Shown one piece after another: positions 20,324 to 29,232 of a DNA stretch of 64,000 bases (its first letter is position 1; the number at the start of each line of letters is the position of its first letter). The notes below the pieces were generated by a model. It saw nothing but the letters and a program-made list of their open reading frames with translations, ran no database searches and was not told where the DNA came from. The stretch covers positions 558,001 to 622,000 of the forward strand of contig NZ_JBNAGA010000001.1 of NCBI RefSeq assembly GCF_049800955.1, written 5' to 3'. This stretch comes from JAKVBH01 sp049800955. Lineage in GTDB: Bacteria; Pseudomonadota; Alphaproteobacteria; Rhodobacterales; Rhodobacteraceae. Position numbers and translations under genes: made by a program.

Positions 20324-21190
20324 ATGCCTTTCAGAGGAATTAGGCCGATTTGGGATCAGTTGATCCTTTATGGCACGAATAGTGACGATTTTCTTGTTGC
20401 AAACGGAACGATCCGTATCCTCCACGGCCTTGGGGGCGACGATGTGTTGGTTGCCAAAGAGGCGGGAACCTTTCTGAATGGCGGATCGGGCGACGATACA
20501 CTGGTGAGTGGCCTTGGTGCCGATACCATCGATGGCGGCTCGGGCAGTGATACGGTGTCTTACGCGGGCGGGTTCTTCGGCCCAGACTTGTCTCTGATCC
20601 AGTCTGGTGCCGTTACGGTCAACCTCATGAGCGGCACGGGCAGCGGCGGTTTTGCCGAAGGCGATGTGCTGACCGGCATCGAGAACGTCAGAGGCTCGAA
20701 CTTTGACGATATCCTCATCGGTAACAATAACGACAACAGGCTCCTCGGCGGCAGCGGCGCCGATACCTTGCTGGGGATGGACGGCGACGATTACATTGTC
20801 GGCGGGGGGAATGTCCTCTTCGGCGAGGGAGATTTTTTGTCCGGCGGGGCAGGCGCTGACACCTTTGCTTTTTCCATGCGCGGCGATTCCGGCGGCGGCC
20901 AAGCGGTTGATTTCATCGCAGACTTTGGCGACGGAGACGATCGCATCGCCTTGTTTGCGGAGCAGAAGGCGATTTTCGATGACTTTCTGTTTCTGGGTGA
21001 AGCCTCCGGGTTTTCATCCTTTTTCCTGAACGAAGTGCGTTATACGCACGACGCCGACAGCACACATGGCGCGGTCACCAATGTGCATGCCCGCGTGTTT
21101 CATACCGATCTGAGCTATGACACGGTCAGTATCATGCTCGATGGGCATCTCGCCCTGACTGCGAGTGATTTCGAGTTTGACTTTGTCTGA
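20324..21190 (+). CDS. RTX-type calcium-binding secreted protein
   Basis: 288 residues from ATG 20324. Residues about 15-170 contain hemolysin-type repeats of the GGxGxDxL form (GGSGDDTLVSG, GGSGSDTVSY, GGSGADTLLG, GMDGDDYIVGG), which bind Ca2+ in a parallel beta roll. The C-terminal part (DADTFAFSMRG-like, then VDFIADFGDGDDRIAL) is the usual M10-type C-terminal serralysin region that carries the type I secretion signal. There is no N-terminal signal peptide, consistent with type I export. No secretion genes are adjacent. Confidence 0.88.
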   Translation: MPFRGIRPIWDQLILYGTNSDDFLVANGTIRILHGLGGDDVLVAKEAGTFLNGGSGDDTLVSGLGADTIDGGSGSDTVSYAGGFFGPDLSLIQSGAVTVNLMSGTGSGGFAEGDVLTGIENVRGSNFDDILIGNNNDNRLLGGSGADTLLGMDGDDYIVGGGNVLFGEGDFLSGGAGADTFAFSMRGDSGGGQAVDFIADFGDGDDRIALFAEQKAIFDDFLFLGEASGFSSFFLNEVRYTHDADSTHGAVTNVHARVFHTDLSYDTVSIMLDGHLALTASDFEFDFV

Positions 21191-21257
21191 CGTGTGTTTG
21201 GCGCACGCTTGACCGCCTCGTAGGGGCGGTTGCCGCCGAGCGCGTCTTGCGCGACAC

Positions 21258-21293
21258 AAAAAACCGCCGGGCTGGAGGGACCCGGCGGTTTTG
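21258..21293 (-). terminator. Bidirectional terminator between RTX gene and rpoH
   Basis: AACCGCCGGG and CCCGGCGGTT form a 10-bp stem. On the minus strand it is followed by a run of T, so it probably ends rpoH; the plus strand also has TTTT, so it may serve both genes. Confidence 0.8.
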
Positions 21294-21318
21294 GCCTGAC
21301 GTGCCTTACGAGCGGTGA

Positions 21319-22215
21319 TCAGGCGGAGGTCAGCATGCCTTGCTCTTTCGCCAGATCGCGCATCTTCTTTTGCAGCTTTTCAAAAGCGCGGACCTCGATC
21401 TGGCGGATGCGCTCGCGGCTGACGTCATATTCGCCCGAGAGCTCTTCCAGCGTCAGCGGATTGTCTGACAGGCGGCGCTTGACGAGGATGTCTTTCTCGC
21501 GGTCGTTGAGAACGTCCATTGACTTCGCCAGGAGCGCGCGGCGCGCCTCGAGCTCATCGCGGGCTTCATAATCGCTCGCCTGATCGGCATCTTCATCCTC
21601 GAGCCAATCCTGCCATTGCATCGTGCCTTCGCCCTCGGAGCCGACAGTCGCGTTGAGCGAGGCATCGCCGCCCGACATGCGCCGGTTCATCGAGATAACT
21701 TCCTGTTCCGTCACACCCAGATCATTGGCGATGCGCGCCACATTCTCGGGCCGCAGATCACCATCCTCCAGAGCGCCAATCCGGGCTTTCGCCTTGCGCA
21801 GGTTGAAAAAGAGCTTCTTCTGCGCGCTTGTGGTGCCCAGTTTCACGAGACTCCAGGAGCGCAGGATATACTCCTGAATGGAGGCCCGGATCCACCACAT
21901 GGCATAGGTCGCGAGGCGGAAGCCCTTCTCGGGATCAAAGCGTTTGACCGCCTGCATGAGGCCCACGTTGGCCTCCGAGATCACCTCGGCCTGCGGCAGA
22001 CCGTAGCCGCGATAGCCCATGGCGATCTTGGCCGCGAGCCTCAGATGCGATGTGACCATCTTGTGGGCCGCTTCGGTATCTTCCTGCTCGACCCAGCGTT
22101 TGGCGAGCATGTATTCTTCTTCGGGCTCCAGCAGGGGGAATTTGCGGATTTCCTGCATGTAGCGCGACAAACCGCCTTCCGGCGTTGGTGCGGGGAGATT
22201 TGCGTAGTTGGCCAT
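21319..22215 (-). CDS. rpoH: RNA polymerase sigma-32 factor
   Basis: 298 residues. Region 2 is LRLAAKIAMGYRGYGLPQAEVISEANVGLMQAVKRFDPEKGFRLATYAMWWIRASIQEYIL (the QEYIL end and the preceding segment are hallmark sigma-32), region 4 ends LTLEELSGEYDVSRERIRQIEVRAFEKL. It directs transcription of heat-shock genes. The 246-bp upstream gap contains TTAA-N7-TTAG at 22268-22282, one mismatch from the CtrA consensus; this is weak evidence. A partial copy of its 3' end lies 2 kb away at 19127. Confidence 0.96.
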   Translation of the reverse strand: MANYANLPAPTPEGGLSRYMQEIRKFPLLEPEEEYMLAKRWVEQEDTEAAHKMVTSHLRLAAKIAMGYRGYGLPQAEVISEANVGLMQAVKRFDPEKGFRLATYAMWWIRASIQEYILRSWSLVKLGTTSAQKKLFFNLRKAKARIGALEDGDLRPENVARIANDLGVTEQEVISMNRRMSGGDASLNATVGSEGEGTMQWQDWLEDEDADQASDYEARDELEARRALLAKSMDVLNDREKDILVKRRLSDNPLTLEELSGEYDVSRERIRQIEVRAFEKLQKKMRDLAKEQGMLTSA

Positions 22216-22461
22216 CGGTTACCCTGTGTGTTGGAACGCGCTGTTTTTGGGGCGCATGTTGATCTGATTAACATTTACTTAGGAACGGTTAACAAAAGGT
22301 TCAAGCACCGTCCGTTGCAAATCAATATTGCGGCTTTTTTCCGGTTTGAAAGGTTTGTGACAGAGGGCTCACGGCCATGTGCTGGCATATGCGCGGATTG
22401 TAACAATTGGCGTTTGCGGCCGGTGGGCTGGCAAATTGACGGGCCGTGCTATCTTTCGCCC

Positions 22462-22881
22462 ATGCGATATCTGGCTCTTCTCGCCGGTCTGATGGCTGGC
22501 CCCGCTGCTGCTTGGGACTTCTCGCCCGAGCCGATCTGTACCCTGCGTCTGGAGGGGCCGGTTGCGGTTGAAGTGACTTATGATGCGCGCCTGCCGGAAT
22601 ATGCCATTCACATCACGCGGCCCGGGGGCTGGCCCGAGGGGCCGGTCTTTGCACTGCGCTTTGAAGGGCCGCGCGGTTTGATGATCTCGACGGACCGGCA
22701 TGTTGTGGAGGGCGAGACGCTCTCGGTGCGCGACAGCGGGTTTGGCAACGTGCTTGCCGGGTTGCAGTACAATGAGCGGGCCGTGGCGCTTTTGGGCGAT
22801 GCGGCGGTGCCCTTTGATCTGAGCGGGGCGGGTCCGGCGGTTGAGGCGTTTCGCGCCTGTCCGGTTGTGCCGTCGGTGTGA
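22462..22881 (+). CDS. Small exported protein of unknown function
   Basis: 139 residues beginning MRYLALLAGLMAGPAAAWDF, a short signal peptide. The mature part is beta-rich with one Cys near each end (PICTL and RACPVV), which could form a disulfide in the periplasm. It resembles short periplasmic proteins of roseobacters, but I recognise no functional domain. It is divergent from rpoH across 246 bp. Confidence 0.7.
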   Translation: MRYLALLAGLMAGPAAAWDFSPEPICTLRLEGPVAVEVTYDARLPEYAIHITRPGGWPEGPVFALRFEGPRGLMISTDRHVVEGETLSVRDSGFGNVLAGLQYNERAVALLGDAAVPFDLSGAGPAVEAFRACPVVPSV

Positions 22882-22882
22882 G

Positions 22883-23017
22883 GGCTGGGCCAGCCCCTGG
22901 GGTGGTGCATGCTACGGATGGTCGACGCGCTTTATGGGGGCCGTGTCAGGGCGCAGAAATTCTGCTGTGCTCTGCTTCGACAAAGCACCAGCCCGTGGGA
23001 GGGGCTGGCGCAGCCCT
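22883..23017 (-). repeat. Third copy of the 166-bp repeat family, inverted
   Basis: On the minus strand the hairpin CCAGCCCCTCCCACGGGCTGG (23008-22988) is followed 104 bp later by CACCCCAGGGGCTGG (22904-22890), the same boxes and spacing as at 16757 and 17012. The interior between the boxes is diverged. It lies between two convergent genes. Confidence 0.75.
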
Positions 23018-23863
23018 TCAGACGTTGGGCTCGCCCTGCAGGCCCAGCACCTTGCGCATGCCCGTCCAGAGACCCGACAGCCGTGGCGGTTCGGCCAGCT
23101 CCGGCAGAATTTCGTCTTGCCATGGTGTCATCTCGCGACGCGCGAAATCACGGCCCCAATCGAGATAGGCGGGCGCATCATCGGGACGCAACCGACAGGC
23201 CGAGCCCACCAAACCGACCAGCGTCTCGGGCGGCGAATACCACTCATCCTGCACGGCGGTCAGCTTGCGCCGCATAAAAGGCGCCAGAACGCGCATCAAG
23301 GGTTTGTCCGAATAGGTGGCCAGCATCGCGCCCATCTCATCTCGGGAATAGTGAATGAGCGGCGGGAAGGTGTCGAAGAACACGCCTTCACCGTCCACTA
23401 TGGCGAGATTGCGGATCGACGGGTGAAAGCCGATGCGGGTGGCGTCGAGATCGGTCCGGGTCCAGAAGCGCGCGACCACATGGCCCGCCGCTTCCATGTG
23501 TTCCAGCGTGCGGGGGAGCGGATCGGCGATCATGCGTGGGCGCATCAGGGTCTCGACATCGAGCGCCTCCTGCACGACGACGGGCACGCGGACACCGTCT
23601 TCCATCTCCAGCAGGTGAAATTCCGTCTCGGGCATCCTCACACCGGTGGCGAGAATGGCGGCCACGTAATCGGCATGGCAGGCGGCCAAGCGCTCCAGCG
23701 CGGCCACATCCGTGAGCCCGCGATAGACCTTGATGACCCGGTCCGAGAGCGGGCCGGAGGTGGGCCGGAAGGGCGCGCAGAAAAAGCCCAGCTTCGAGAT
23801 CGGCGCCCCGCGGGCGGCGCTGTCGGCGGTGATGGCGGCGCGAAGGGCGGCAAGGTCGGTCAT
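23018..23863 (-). CDS. Conserved protein, possible kinase-like fold
   Basis: 281 residues from ATG 23863. There is no signal peptide or membrane segment. The segment RVIKVYRGL (a possible nucleotide-binding Lys), the later GFHPSIRNLAIVDGEGVFFDTFPP (a possible Asn-Asp catalytic pair) and the overall order are reminiscent of aminoglycoside-phosphotransferase-like kinases, but the usual HGD motif is absent. I recognise no gene name. It ends against the inverted repeat and is followed upstream by the ParA-like gene on the same strand (44-bp gap), possibly an operon. Confidence 0.65.
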   Translation of the reverse strand: MTDLAALRAAITADSAARGAPISKLGFFCAPFRPTSGPLSDRVIKVYRGLTDVAALERLAACHADYVAAILATGVRMPETEFHLLEMEDGVRVPVVVQEALDVETLMRPRMIADPLPRTLEHMEAAGHVVARFWTRTDLDATRIGFHPSIRNLAIVDGEGVFFDTFPPLIHYSRDEMGAMLATYSDKPLMRVLAPFMRRKLTAVQDEWYSPPETLVGLVGSACRLRPDDAPAYLDWGRDFARREMTPWQDEILPELAEPPRLSGLWTGMRKVLGLQGEPNV

Positions 23864-23907
23864 CGGACGGTCTCTTTGTGATCGCAAAAGCAGGCTTGGA
23901 TGACCCT

Positions 23908-24543
23908 TTAGCCTGCCGCGAGGCGCTTCGCCACCTCTGCGGTGAGCGCGTCGACCTCTGTGCGGGCCGGGCTGGCGCCTGCCTCGACAGCGGCGCGGCC
24001 CTCGCCGATGGTCTGGGCGTAGATCACCCGGTTGGCGAGGCCTTGTGTGGCCACATCAGATCCCAGATCGACCACTTGCGCGGCCACCTCGTTGGACAGT
24101 TTCGTACCCGCGCGTCCACGGGTCATGACAACAAGGGTCGGCACATCTTCGCGCTGCGCGAGATCGAGGACGCTTTCGGTGGCCCAGAGATCCACATGGC
24201 TGGTGGCCAATGGCACGAGCGCAAGGTCAGCCGCGCGCAGGGCCGGGCGCAGATCGCTGTCGGCCTTGGGGGGCGTATCGATGATGACGATGTCGTAACT
24301 GTCGGACAATTTGCGCACTTCATAGCTCACGCCCCAGGCCGATGAGGTGGCAAATTCGAGGCCCGGCTCTCCGCCACGCTCCAGCCGTGTCATGAACCAA
24401 CGCCCCATGGAGCCTTGCGGATCTGTGTCGATGACCGCCACAGACTTTCCCGCACGCGTAAATCCAAGCGCGAGATTGATGGCGAGCGTCGTCTTGCCGG
24501 AGCCCCCCTTTTGCTGCGCGATGCAGATGACCTGTCCACTCAT
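23908..24543 (-). CDS. Orphan ParA-family ATPase
   Basis: 211 residues. It has the deviant Walker A KGGSGKTTLAINLA at the N-terminus, Walker A' IDTDPQGS and Walker B IIDTPPKADSD. The protein is short and lacks an N-terminal DNA-binding domain, and no parB or centromere repeats adjoin, so it is not a chromosomal ParA. Orphan ParAs position intracellular cargo; the cargo here is unknown. Confidence 0.9.
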   Translation of the reverse strand: MSGQVICIAQQKGGSGKTTLAINLALGFTRAGKSVAVIDTDPQGSMGRWFMTRLERGGEPGLEFATSSAWGVSYEVRKLSDSYDIVIIDTPPKADSDLRPALRAADLALVPLATSHVDLWATESVLDLAQREDVPTLVVMTRGRAGTKLSNEVAAQVVDLGSDVATQGLANRVIYAQTIGEGRAAVEAGASPARTEVDALTAEVAKRLAAG

Positions 24544-24644
24544 GTTCTGCCCTCATTGCTGCAACGCGGCATAAGCGGTTTTGCCTCTGACGACCATTTG
24601 GCAAAACGCCGCGTATTAACCCTCTGTTTACCAAGGTGAAGCAA

Positions 24645-25436
24645 ATGTCTGTTATGCTGCTGCGCCTGTGGATCATGTGGTTGCTCATCGTGCCGGGCCT
24701 TGTCGCGGCGGGGCCTTGGCCGCGCGGCGTGGGGACTGCCTTTGTCTCGACGGCGACCGAAGTCTATGAGGCAGAGGATGGCGAGCTCTCTCAATACTCG
24801 TCGCTCTACGGTGAATATGGTTTGACGCCTAAGCTGAGCCTTGGGGGCAAGTTTTCCCGAGGCACAGAGGCAGGGTTGGAGGCACAGGTCCATCTCGGCA
24901 TCGGGCTCCTGCAACGGGGACCGCATGCCCTCTCTGTGGAATTGAGCTACACCCACCGCCAGTTTGAATATCGGGAGACAGTCACAGCGCGGCGGTTCTT
25001 TGCGCCGGAGTTCGAAGGTCAGGAGGTGATCTTTGAGGGATTTAACCCTGATGAGGAGCGCATCACGACCCGGGCAGAAGAGGCCGAGACCCAACATTTC
25101 GGCATTGGTCTGGCCTATGGGCGCGGCTTTTCCCTGGGTGACAGGTCGGGTTGGGCCACGCTTGAGGCGTCGTGGCATGGCCCGTTGGAGGGGTCTCACG
25201 AAGTGGCGGCGCCCGAGATCAAGGTCGACGGAACTCTGGGCCTCAGTTTTGAAGGGGGTTGGAAAGCTATGATGCAGGTCTTCACGATGCGCATTGAGGA
25301 CGAAACCTTTGTGACCTACGCGCCCTCCGTTGTAATCCCCATGTTCGAGGATAGCCATGTCGCGATCGGGCTGCGGATCCTGGCGGATACGCCCGAGCAA
25401 TCCTCACTCGCGCTTGGGCTGTGGCGGGATTTCTAG
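24645..25436 (+). CDS. Outer-membrane beta-barrel-like protein
   Basis: 263 residues from ATG 24645 with AAGGTG upstream; GTG 24636 is an alternative. After a signal peptide (LWIMWLLIVPGLVAAG), the chain alternates amphipathic strands of 8-12 residues (YGEYGLTPKLSLGGKFS, VELSYTHRQFEY, HFGIGLAYGRGFSL) and ends in a terminal aromatic (LALGLWRDF), the C-terminal Phe signature of outer-membrane proteins. Specific function unknown. The divergent promoter with the ParA gene contains TTAA-N7-TTTA at 24616-24630, a weak CtrA-like site. Confidence 0.75.
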   Translation: MSVMLLRLWIMWLLIVPGLVAAGPWPRGVGTAFVSTATEVYEAEDGELSQYSSLYGEYGLTPKLSLGGKFSRGTEAGLEAQVHLGIGLLQRGPHALSVELSYTHRQFEYRETVTARRFFAPEFEGQEVIFEGFNPDEERITTRAEEAETQHFGIGLAYGRGFSLGDRSGWATLEASWHGPLEGSHEVAAPEIKVDGTLGLSFEGGWKAMMQVFTMRIEDETFVTYAPSVVIPMFEDSHVAIGLRILADTPEQSSLALGLWRDF

Positions 25437-25918
25437 GCCGTCAAGATATCTTCCGATGTGACCGGATAGGCCTTGCCAAAGCCGCCATTTAGCAGACCGT
25501 CCCGTACCGTGAAATGGACCAGCGCAAAGTCGCCAAAGCCAATGTAGAGTTTGGCCTTGGGGTATTGTGACAGGTAGTGGCGGGCGAGGGGGGCATGGTC
25601 GTCTGATCCATGGCGAATAAAGCGCGCCGTGACGCGCAGGCTGAGCCGCGGATGGGTCAGCGGATCCCCTTTTGACCCGGGCTCGCCCAGCAAGATCGCC
25701 GCATTCGGGTTGGCCTTGAGTGCGGTTGCGTGTTGCGACAGGTCCGAGATCAGAGACAGTGGCGCACCATCGGGGGCGCGCGCCAAGGCGATCCGGGAAA
25801 TATTGGGGAGGTTGTCCTCCGGGTCCGTGACCGCAAGCGCGCCATGCCGGGTCCGCGTCAGCAGATCCGCGATCAGGCCGCGGGCCTCGTCATCCATCTC
25901 GCGCAAAGGATTTGTCAT
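25433..25918 (-). CDS. Pyridoxamine 5'-phosphate oxidase-family protein (HugZ-like)
   Basis: 161 residues. ARGLIADLLTRTRHGALAV, then PNISRIALARAPDGAPLSLISDLSQHATALKANPNAAILLGEPG is the split-barrel flavin/heme-binding fold of the PNPOx superfamily in its HugZ-like form. The C-terminal FVHFTVRDG-like part (ALVHFTVRDGLLNGGFGKAY) fits. Role may be heme degradation or a general flavin oxidase. ATG 25918 is preferred over GTG 25924. Its stop overlaps the beta-barrel gene by 4 bp. Confidence 0.85.
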   Translation of the reverse strand: MTNPLREMDDEARGLIADLLTRTRHGALAVTDPEDNLPNISRIALARAPDGAPLSLISDLSQHATALKANPNAAILLGEPGSKGDPLTHPRLSLRVTARFIRHGSDDHAPLARHYLSQYPKAKLYIGFGDFALVHFTVRDGLLNGGFGKAYPVTSEDILTA

Positions 25919-25954
25919 GGTCACAGGTTAAAGCGCGGTTGCTTTGAGGCCAAT

Positions 25955-25992
25955 GGCAAAAGGGCGCTCCATACTTGGAGCGCCCTTCTGGG
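25955..25992 (-). terminator. Rho-independent terminator of the beta-helix gene
   Basis: AGGGCGCTCC (25961-25970) pairs with GGAGCGCCCT (25977-25986); on the minus strand the stem is followed by TTTTGCC. It lies just downstream of the stop at 26012. Confidence 0.8.
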
Positions 25993-26011
25993 GTCACTTG
26001 TGCTGGATCCT

Positions 26012-28294
26012 CTACCGGTCCATGCGCATCGTCACACGCATTTCGCCCCGGACCGCCTCTGGCCACCTCAAACGCACATCCTGCGCCTCAGACCCTTGCT
26101 CCAACTGCGTGTAAGGCATCGCATAGACCGTATCTCCATTGCCGTCCTGAATACGGCCGCGCGGAGCAATGGCATCGACCTCGCGGGCCCGGCCTCCAAA
26201 GGCGAGGAAGTTCTCGCCGGATACAGTCCAGGTCGCCGAAGCGGTGTTTTGATCATGCGTGATCACCACGGGATTGGACGTGCCGTATTCGACGTTATGG
26301 TAGGTGTTGTTCGAGAAATCGACGGAGCGCATGGCCCCGAAATCGAGATCGGCAAAGGTCGTGTCGACCCGTTCGACGCGCTCAATGGTTGCCTGAACCA
26401 CCCGGAAAAGGTTGCCCGTCACAGCCATGCCATTGATCCGATGGCCCGTGCCAAACGGCTTCACGATGATGGGCGAGAACGACGTAAGTACTTGAGAGCA
26501 CAAGAAGATGTTGTTTGTGATCGACAGGCCCGCAAATCCGAAGCCGCCCGTGAAATCCGGCTCCGGCTCGCGCTCATTGGTCCATTCAATCATGCAATTG
26601 TCGATGTAATTGCCGACAACAGTGGTGTTGCATGAACGTAAGGTCAGCACGAGGCCTGCGGTTCGCGGCCCATTTGCCGTGCCTCCCTGAAAGAAGTGAT
26701 TGCCCGAGACGATATTGTGCGCGCCGGACAGGATCGCGAAGTGCCGGAATTGGGTTGCACGGTTGTTGCGCAACTTGACGTCGTTCGCATTGGCGTTGAG
26801 CGCAATGGTTTCCCGGTCGCCTGTCGGAACGCCCCCTTCTTTGGAAATGAACTGGCAGCGATCCACCAAGAGACCCTGACAGCCATATCCCGGCGAAGAG
26901 ATGCCGCGATGACCGGGCCGCGTGATCATGCAATCGCGCATCTGGCAAGCAACGCCCGAGCGCGCGAGCATGACGCCGCTGGCCTCTTCGCGGCAGTTGA
27001 TCTCGATATCGGAGAGCGAGAACAGATCAAGCCGATCAAAACCGCTGAAATCCAGAACGTATTTGAAGCGCGTGAAGGTAAACGTCTGGCGGCCTGTCGA
27101 ACTGTAGAGCGGTTGGGAAAGTGTGATTTCGCCAGCGCCTACGTTCTTCTCTCGGACATAGATTTCGCGCCCAACGCCCGCGCCGGTAACAAGCGATCCA
27201 ATCGGAATATTGGCGACGTTGTCGACATCGCGCAGCGTGAATTCATCGCTGGCTGTGTAGGTCGCGGGTGACGTGAAGACATCAGGGTCCCAGTTGGAGC
27301 CGCTATTGATGAAGAACTGCCCGTTCCGGATGTGGCGACGCTGCGCATAGGAGGTTTTGTTCGCAACCGCATCGGCCATATCGATCGGACCATCGATGGT
27401 CAGACGACGTCCGCCAAGGTCAAGCCCTTCATGATCCGAATTGTTCAAGAGCGCCTGAAAGGCTTTCTTGAAAGCCAATTCTTCATCGCCAAACGCATCG
27501 ATATAGGTCGAAAGGTCAAAATTCTTCGTCAGAGACAAAATCCGGCTTCTGGGCATCTCGACATTGCCTTCAAAGCGGATCCGCGAATTGATCGTGACGT
27601 CATCGTCGAGGCGATAGACGCCCGCAGGTACAAAAACTTCGCGCCCATTGGCGGCTGTATCTGCGGCTTCAAAAGCGGCCGATGAATCTGTCAGGGCATC
27701 GCCGATGGCGCCATAGTCGCGCACGTCGACACTGCCCATCATGTCCGTGATGAACACGGAGGTGACATCTTCAATCGAGAGATCATCAATGCGAACCAAA
27801 CCGCCATTGGGGCCGGTCAGATCGAGGCCAAAATGCCCGTAGACCGGTTCCGTCCCCCAGGCCAGATCAACACCGCCACGGGCGCCGGGGCCAACGATCG
27901 CATCGATCTCAACCACGGAGCCATAGCTGGTCAGCTCCGTCTCCGGGCCAGTGGTTGTCAAGCCGGGAACAGCCGAGCCGTTAGAGCGCGCAGCGAAGCC
28001 CGCGATGCGCAGGGTCGGCAAAGCGCCCGATATGGCTTTGACCCGAGCTTTGATCCGCAAGTAACACCCGGGCAAAAGCGGGGTCTCGCCCATGTAGCGC
28101 AACCGCTGGGTGCCTTCGGTCTTCTGCAATTCGATGCAGCCGCCGAAATCCTGATCTGCGGTTACCACTGCAGCATTGGCCGCGTTGTCGTAAGTGTCCG
28201 TGCCCGGCCTGCCATCCTCGCTCGACCACACCGCCAGACCATCCGCAAAAGCAGGTGGCATGAAAATCACGCCTTCGGTGATTGCCTTGTTCAT
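26012..28294 (-). CDS. Large right-handed beta-helix protein (GH28/pectate-lyase-like)
   Basis: 760 residues from ATG 28294 with GGGAAAGGGA upstream. Residues about 1-215 form a beta-rich N-domain without a signal peptide. Residues about 220-250 are VDVRDYGAIGDALTDSSAAFEAA, the entry motif of pectate-lyase-3-like helices, followed by long runs of short strands with N-x-I/V-x-x-N patterns (LVDRCQFIS, VSGNHFFQGG, VVGNYIDNC, ITNNIFLC) typical of parallel beta-helices. Such proteins bind or cut polysaccharides. Without a leader it may be exported by type I secretion or be intracellular. It has its own terminator and stands alone. Confidence 0.85.
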   Translation of the reverse strand: MNKAITEGVIFMPPAFADGLAVWSSEDGRPGTDTYDNAANAAVVTADQDFGGCIELQKTEGTQRLRYMGETPLLPGCYLRIKARVKAISGALPTLRIAGFAARSNGSAVPGLTTTGPETELTSYGSVVEIDAIVGPGARGGVDLAWGTEPVYGHFGLDLTGPNGGLVRIDDLSIEDVTSVFITDMMGSVDVRDYGAIGDALTDSSAAFEAADTAANGREVFVPAGVYRLDDDVTINSRIRFEGNVEMPRSRILSLTKNFDLSTYIDAFGDEELAFKKAFQALLNNSDHEGLDLGGRRLTIDGPIDMADAVANKTSYAQRRHIRNGQFFINSGSNWDPDVFTSPATYTASDEFTLRDVDNVANIPIGSLVTGAGVGREIYVREKNVGAGEITLSQPLYSSTGRQTFTFTRFKYVLDFSGFDRLDLFSLSDIEINCREEASGVMLARSGVACQMRDCMITRPGHRGISSPGYGCQGLLVDRCQFISKEGGVPTGDRETIALNANANDVKLRNNRATQFRHFAILSGAHNIVSGNHFFQGGTANGPRTAGLVLTLRSCNTTVVGNYIDNCMIEWTNEREPEPDFTGGFGFAGLSITNNIFLCSQVLTSFSPIIVKPFGTGHRINGMAVTGNLFRVVQATIERVERVDTTFADLDFGAMRSVDFSNNTYHNVEYGTSNPVVITHDQNTASATWTVSGENFLAFGGRAREVDAIAPRGRIQDGNGDTVYAMPYTQLEQGSEAQDVRLRWPEAVRGEMRVTMRMDR

Positions 28295-28638
28295 CGCGAT
28301 CCCTTTCCCAAACTGATCATTGGGGCGCAGCGGCAATGACCGTGGCCCGAAATCCTGAGGGGGCAGAAGTATCAACAGGGAGTTAACGCAGGCTGAGAGG
28401 AGCGTTCGGACCGTGAGCAACGGGAAGTAGGCGCACTGAAAAACGCGTGCCCTGGTTTCATGTGTACCGATACCCGTGGAGGCCATTTGGCGACCTTCCG
28501 AGAGAATGGGAAAACGCGAGATGTCCGGACGAAGTCCTTCGGCGATCAATGTCTCAAGTCTGGTTCTTCAGAACTCAGGGGAAATGTCGCAATCCATGGG
28601 ACATTTGGGAGGCGCAAAGAGACAATTGCGATTGCATC

Positions 28639-28973
28639 ATGGTCCAGTCCTTTGACCGTTTGGTAGAGCGGCACATTCAAAAGGCGCTTGTCGAGGGCAA
28701 AGTGGGCGGTCTGGAAGGTGAGGGTAAACCACTCCCGTATCGAACAGGCGAGGCGCTCACGGACATGGCTACCGCTGTGGCAGGTCGTATCATGACCGAA
28801 GCAGGGGCTCTGCCTGAAGACTTCAAAATCAAGAAACTGCTGGAAGCGGCAAAAATAGCTACCGTGACGCGGAAGGCGACGCTGCAAAACATGTTGCCAT
28901 GCCACTGATCGCGGACTTGCAACAGCGCGACACCATAGCTGTCAACGCGCAGCGGCGCTTCATGGGACCATAA
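28639..28973 (+). pseudogene. DUF1992 (DnaJ-C28-like) protein, frameshifted
   Basis: From ATG 28639 the frame encodes FDRLVERHIQKALVEGKVGGLEGEGKPLP and PEDFKIKKLLEAAK, the DUF1992 signature. After the A5 run at 28851-28855 the frame drifts into nonsense and ends at 28908. The next frame over continues the family: EGDAAKHVAMPLIADLQQRDTIAVNAQRRFMGP, stopping at 28973. One additional A would restore a single protein of about 111 residues. Conservation on both sides of the break is high, so this is a recent mutation or a homopolymer base-calling error. No clear Shine-Dalgarno precedes the ATG. Confidence 0.8.
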
Positions 28974-29232
28974 CTTGAGCCATCCATTTGGATCCGCGCC
29001 CGCAACATCGAAGGTTTGGGCTCCAATCAGACCCGTGGCGATGCGACAGGCTGAACAATCCCCTGACGCCTCATCAACATCAATAGCACAGGTGCCTGCC
29101 GTTGTTCGCACAGGCTGCGCCAATGGCTGGTTTTGAACAAACCAGAAGCGTCAAAATGACTGTTCATGCCGCATTGGCTGCATTTGGGCGCGGACGTTGG
29201 TCAGCGGCGCGTTCCGTGTTCCTGAAGCTGGG

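Noticed and set aside
23908..24543. Chromosome or plasmid partition locus with origin
   Set aside because: No parB, no parS-like repeats and no replication initiator near the ParA gene.
22268..24630. CtrA binding sites upstream of rpoH and the beta-barrel gene
   Set aside because: Each has a mismatch to TTAA-N7-TTAA and such sequences occur by chance in AT-rich gaps; noted only as weak hints in the gene entries.
28677..29123. 148-codon minus-strand frame with two Cys near the start
   Set aside because: It overlaps the well-supported DUF1992 sequence on the plus strand and shows no family.
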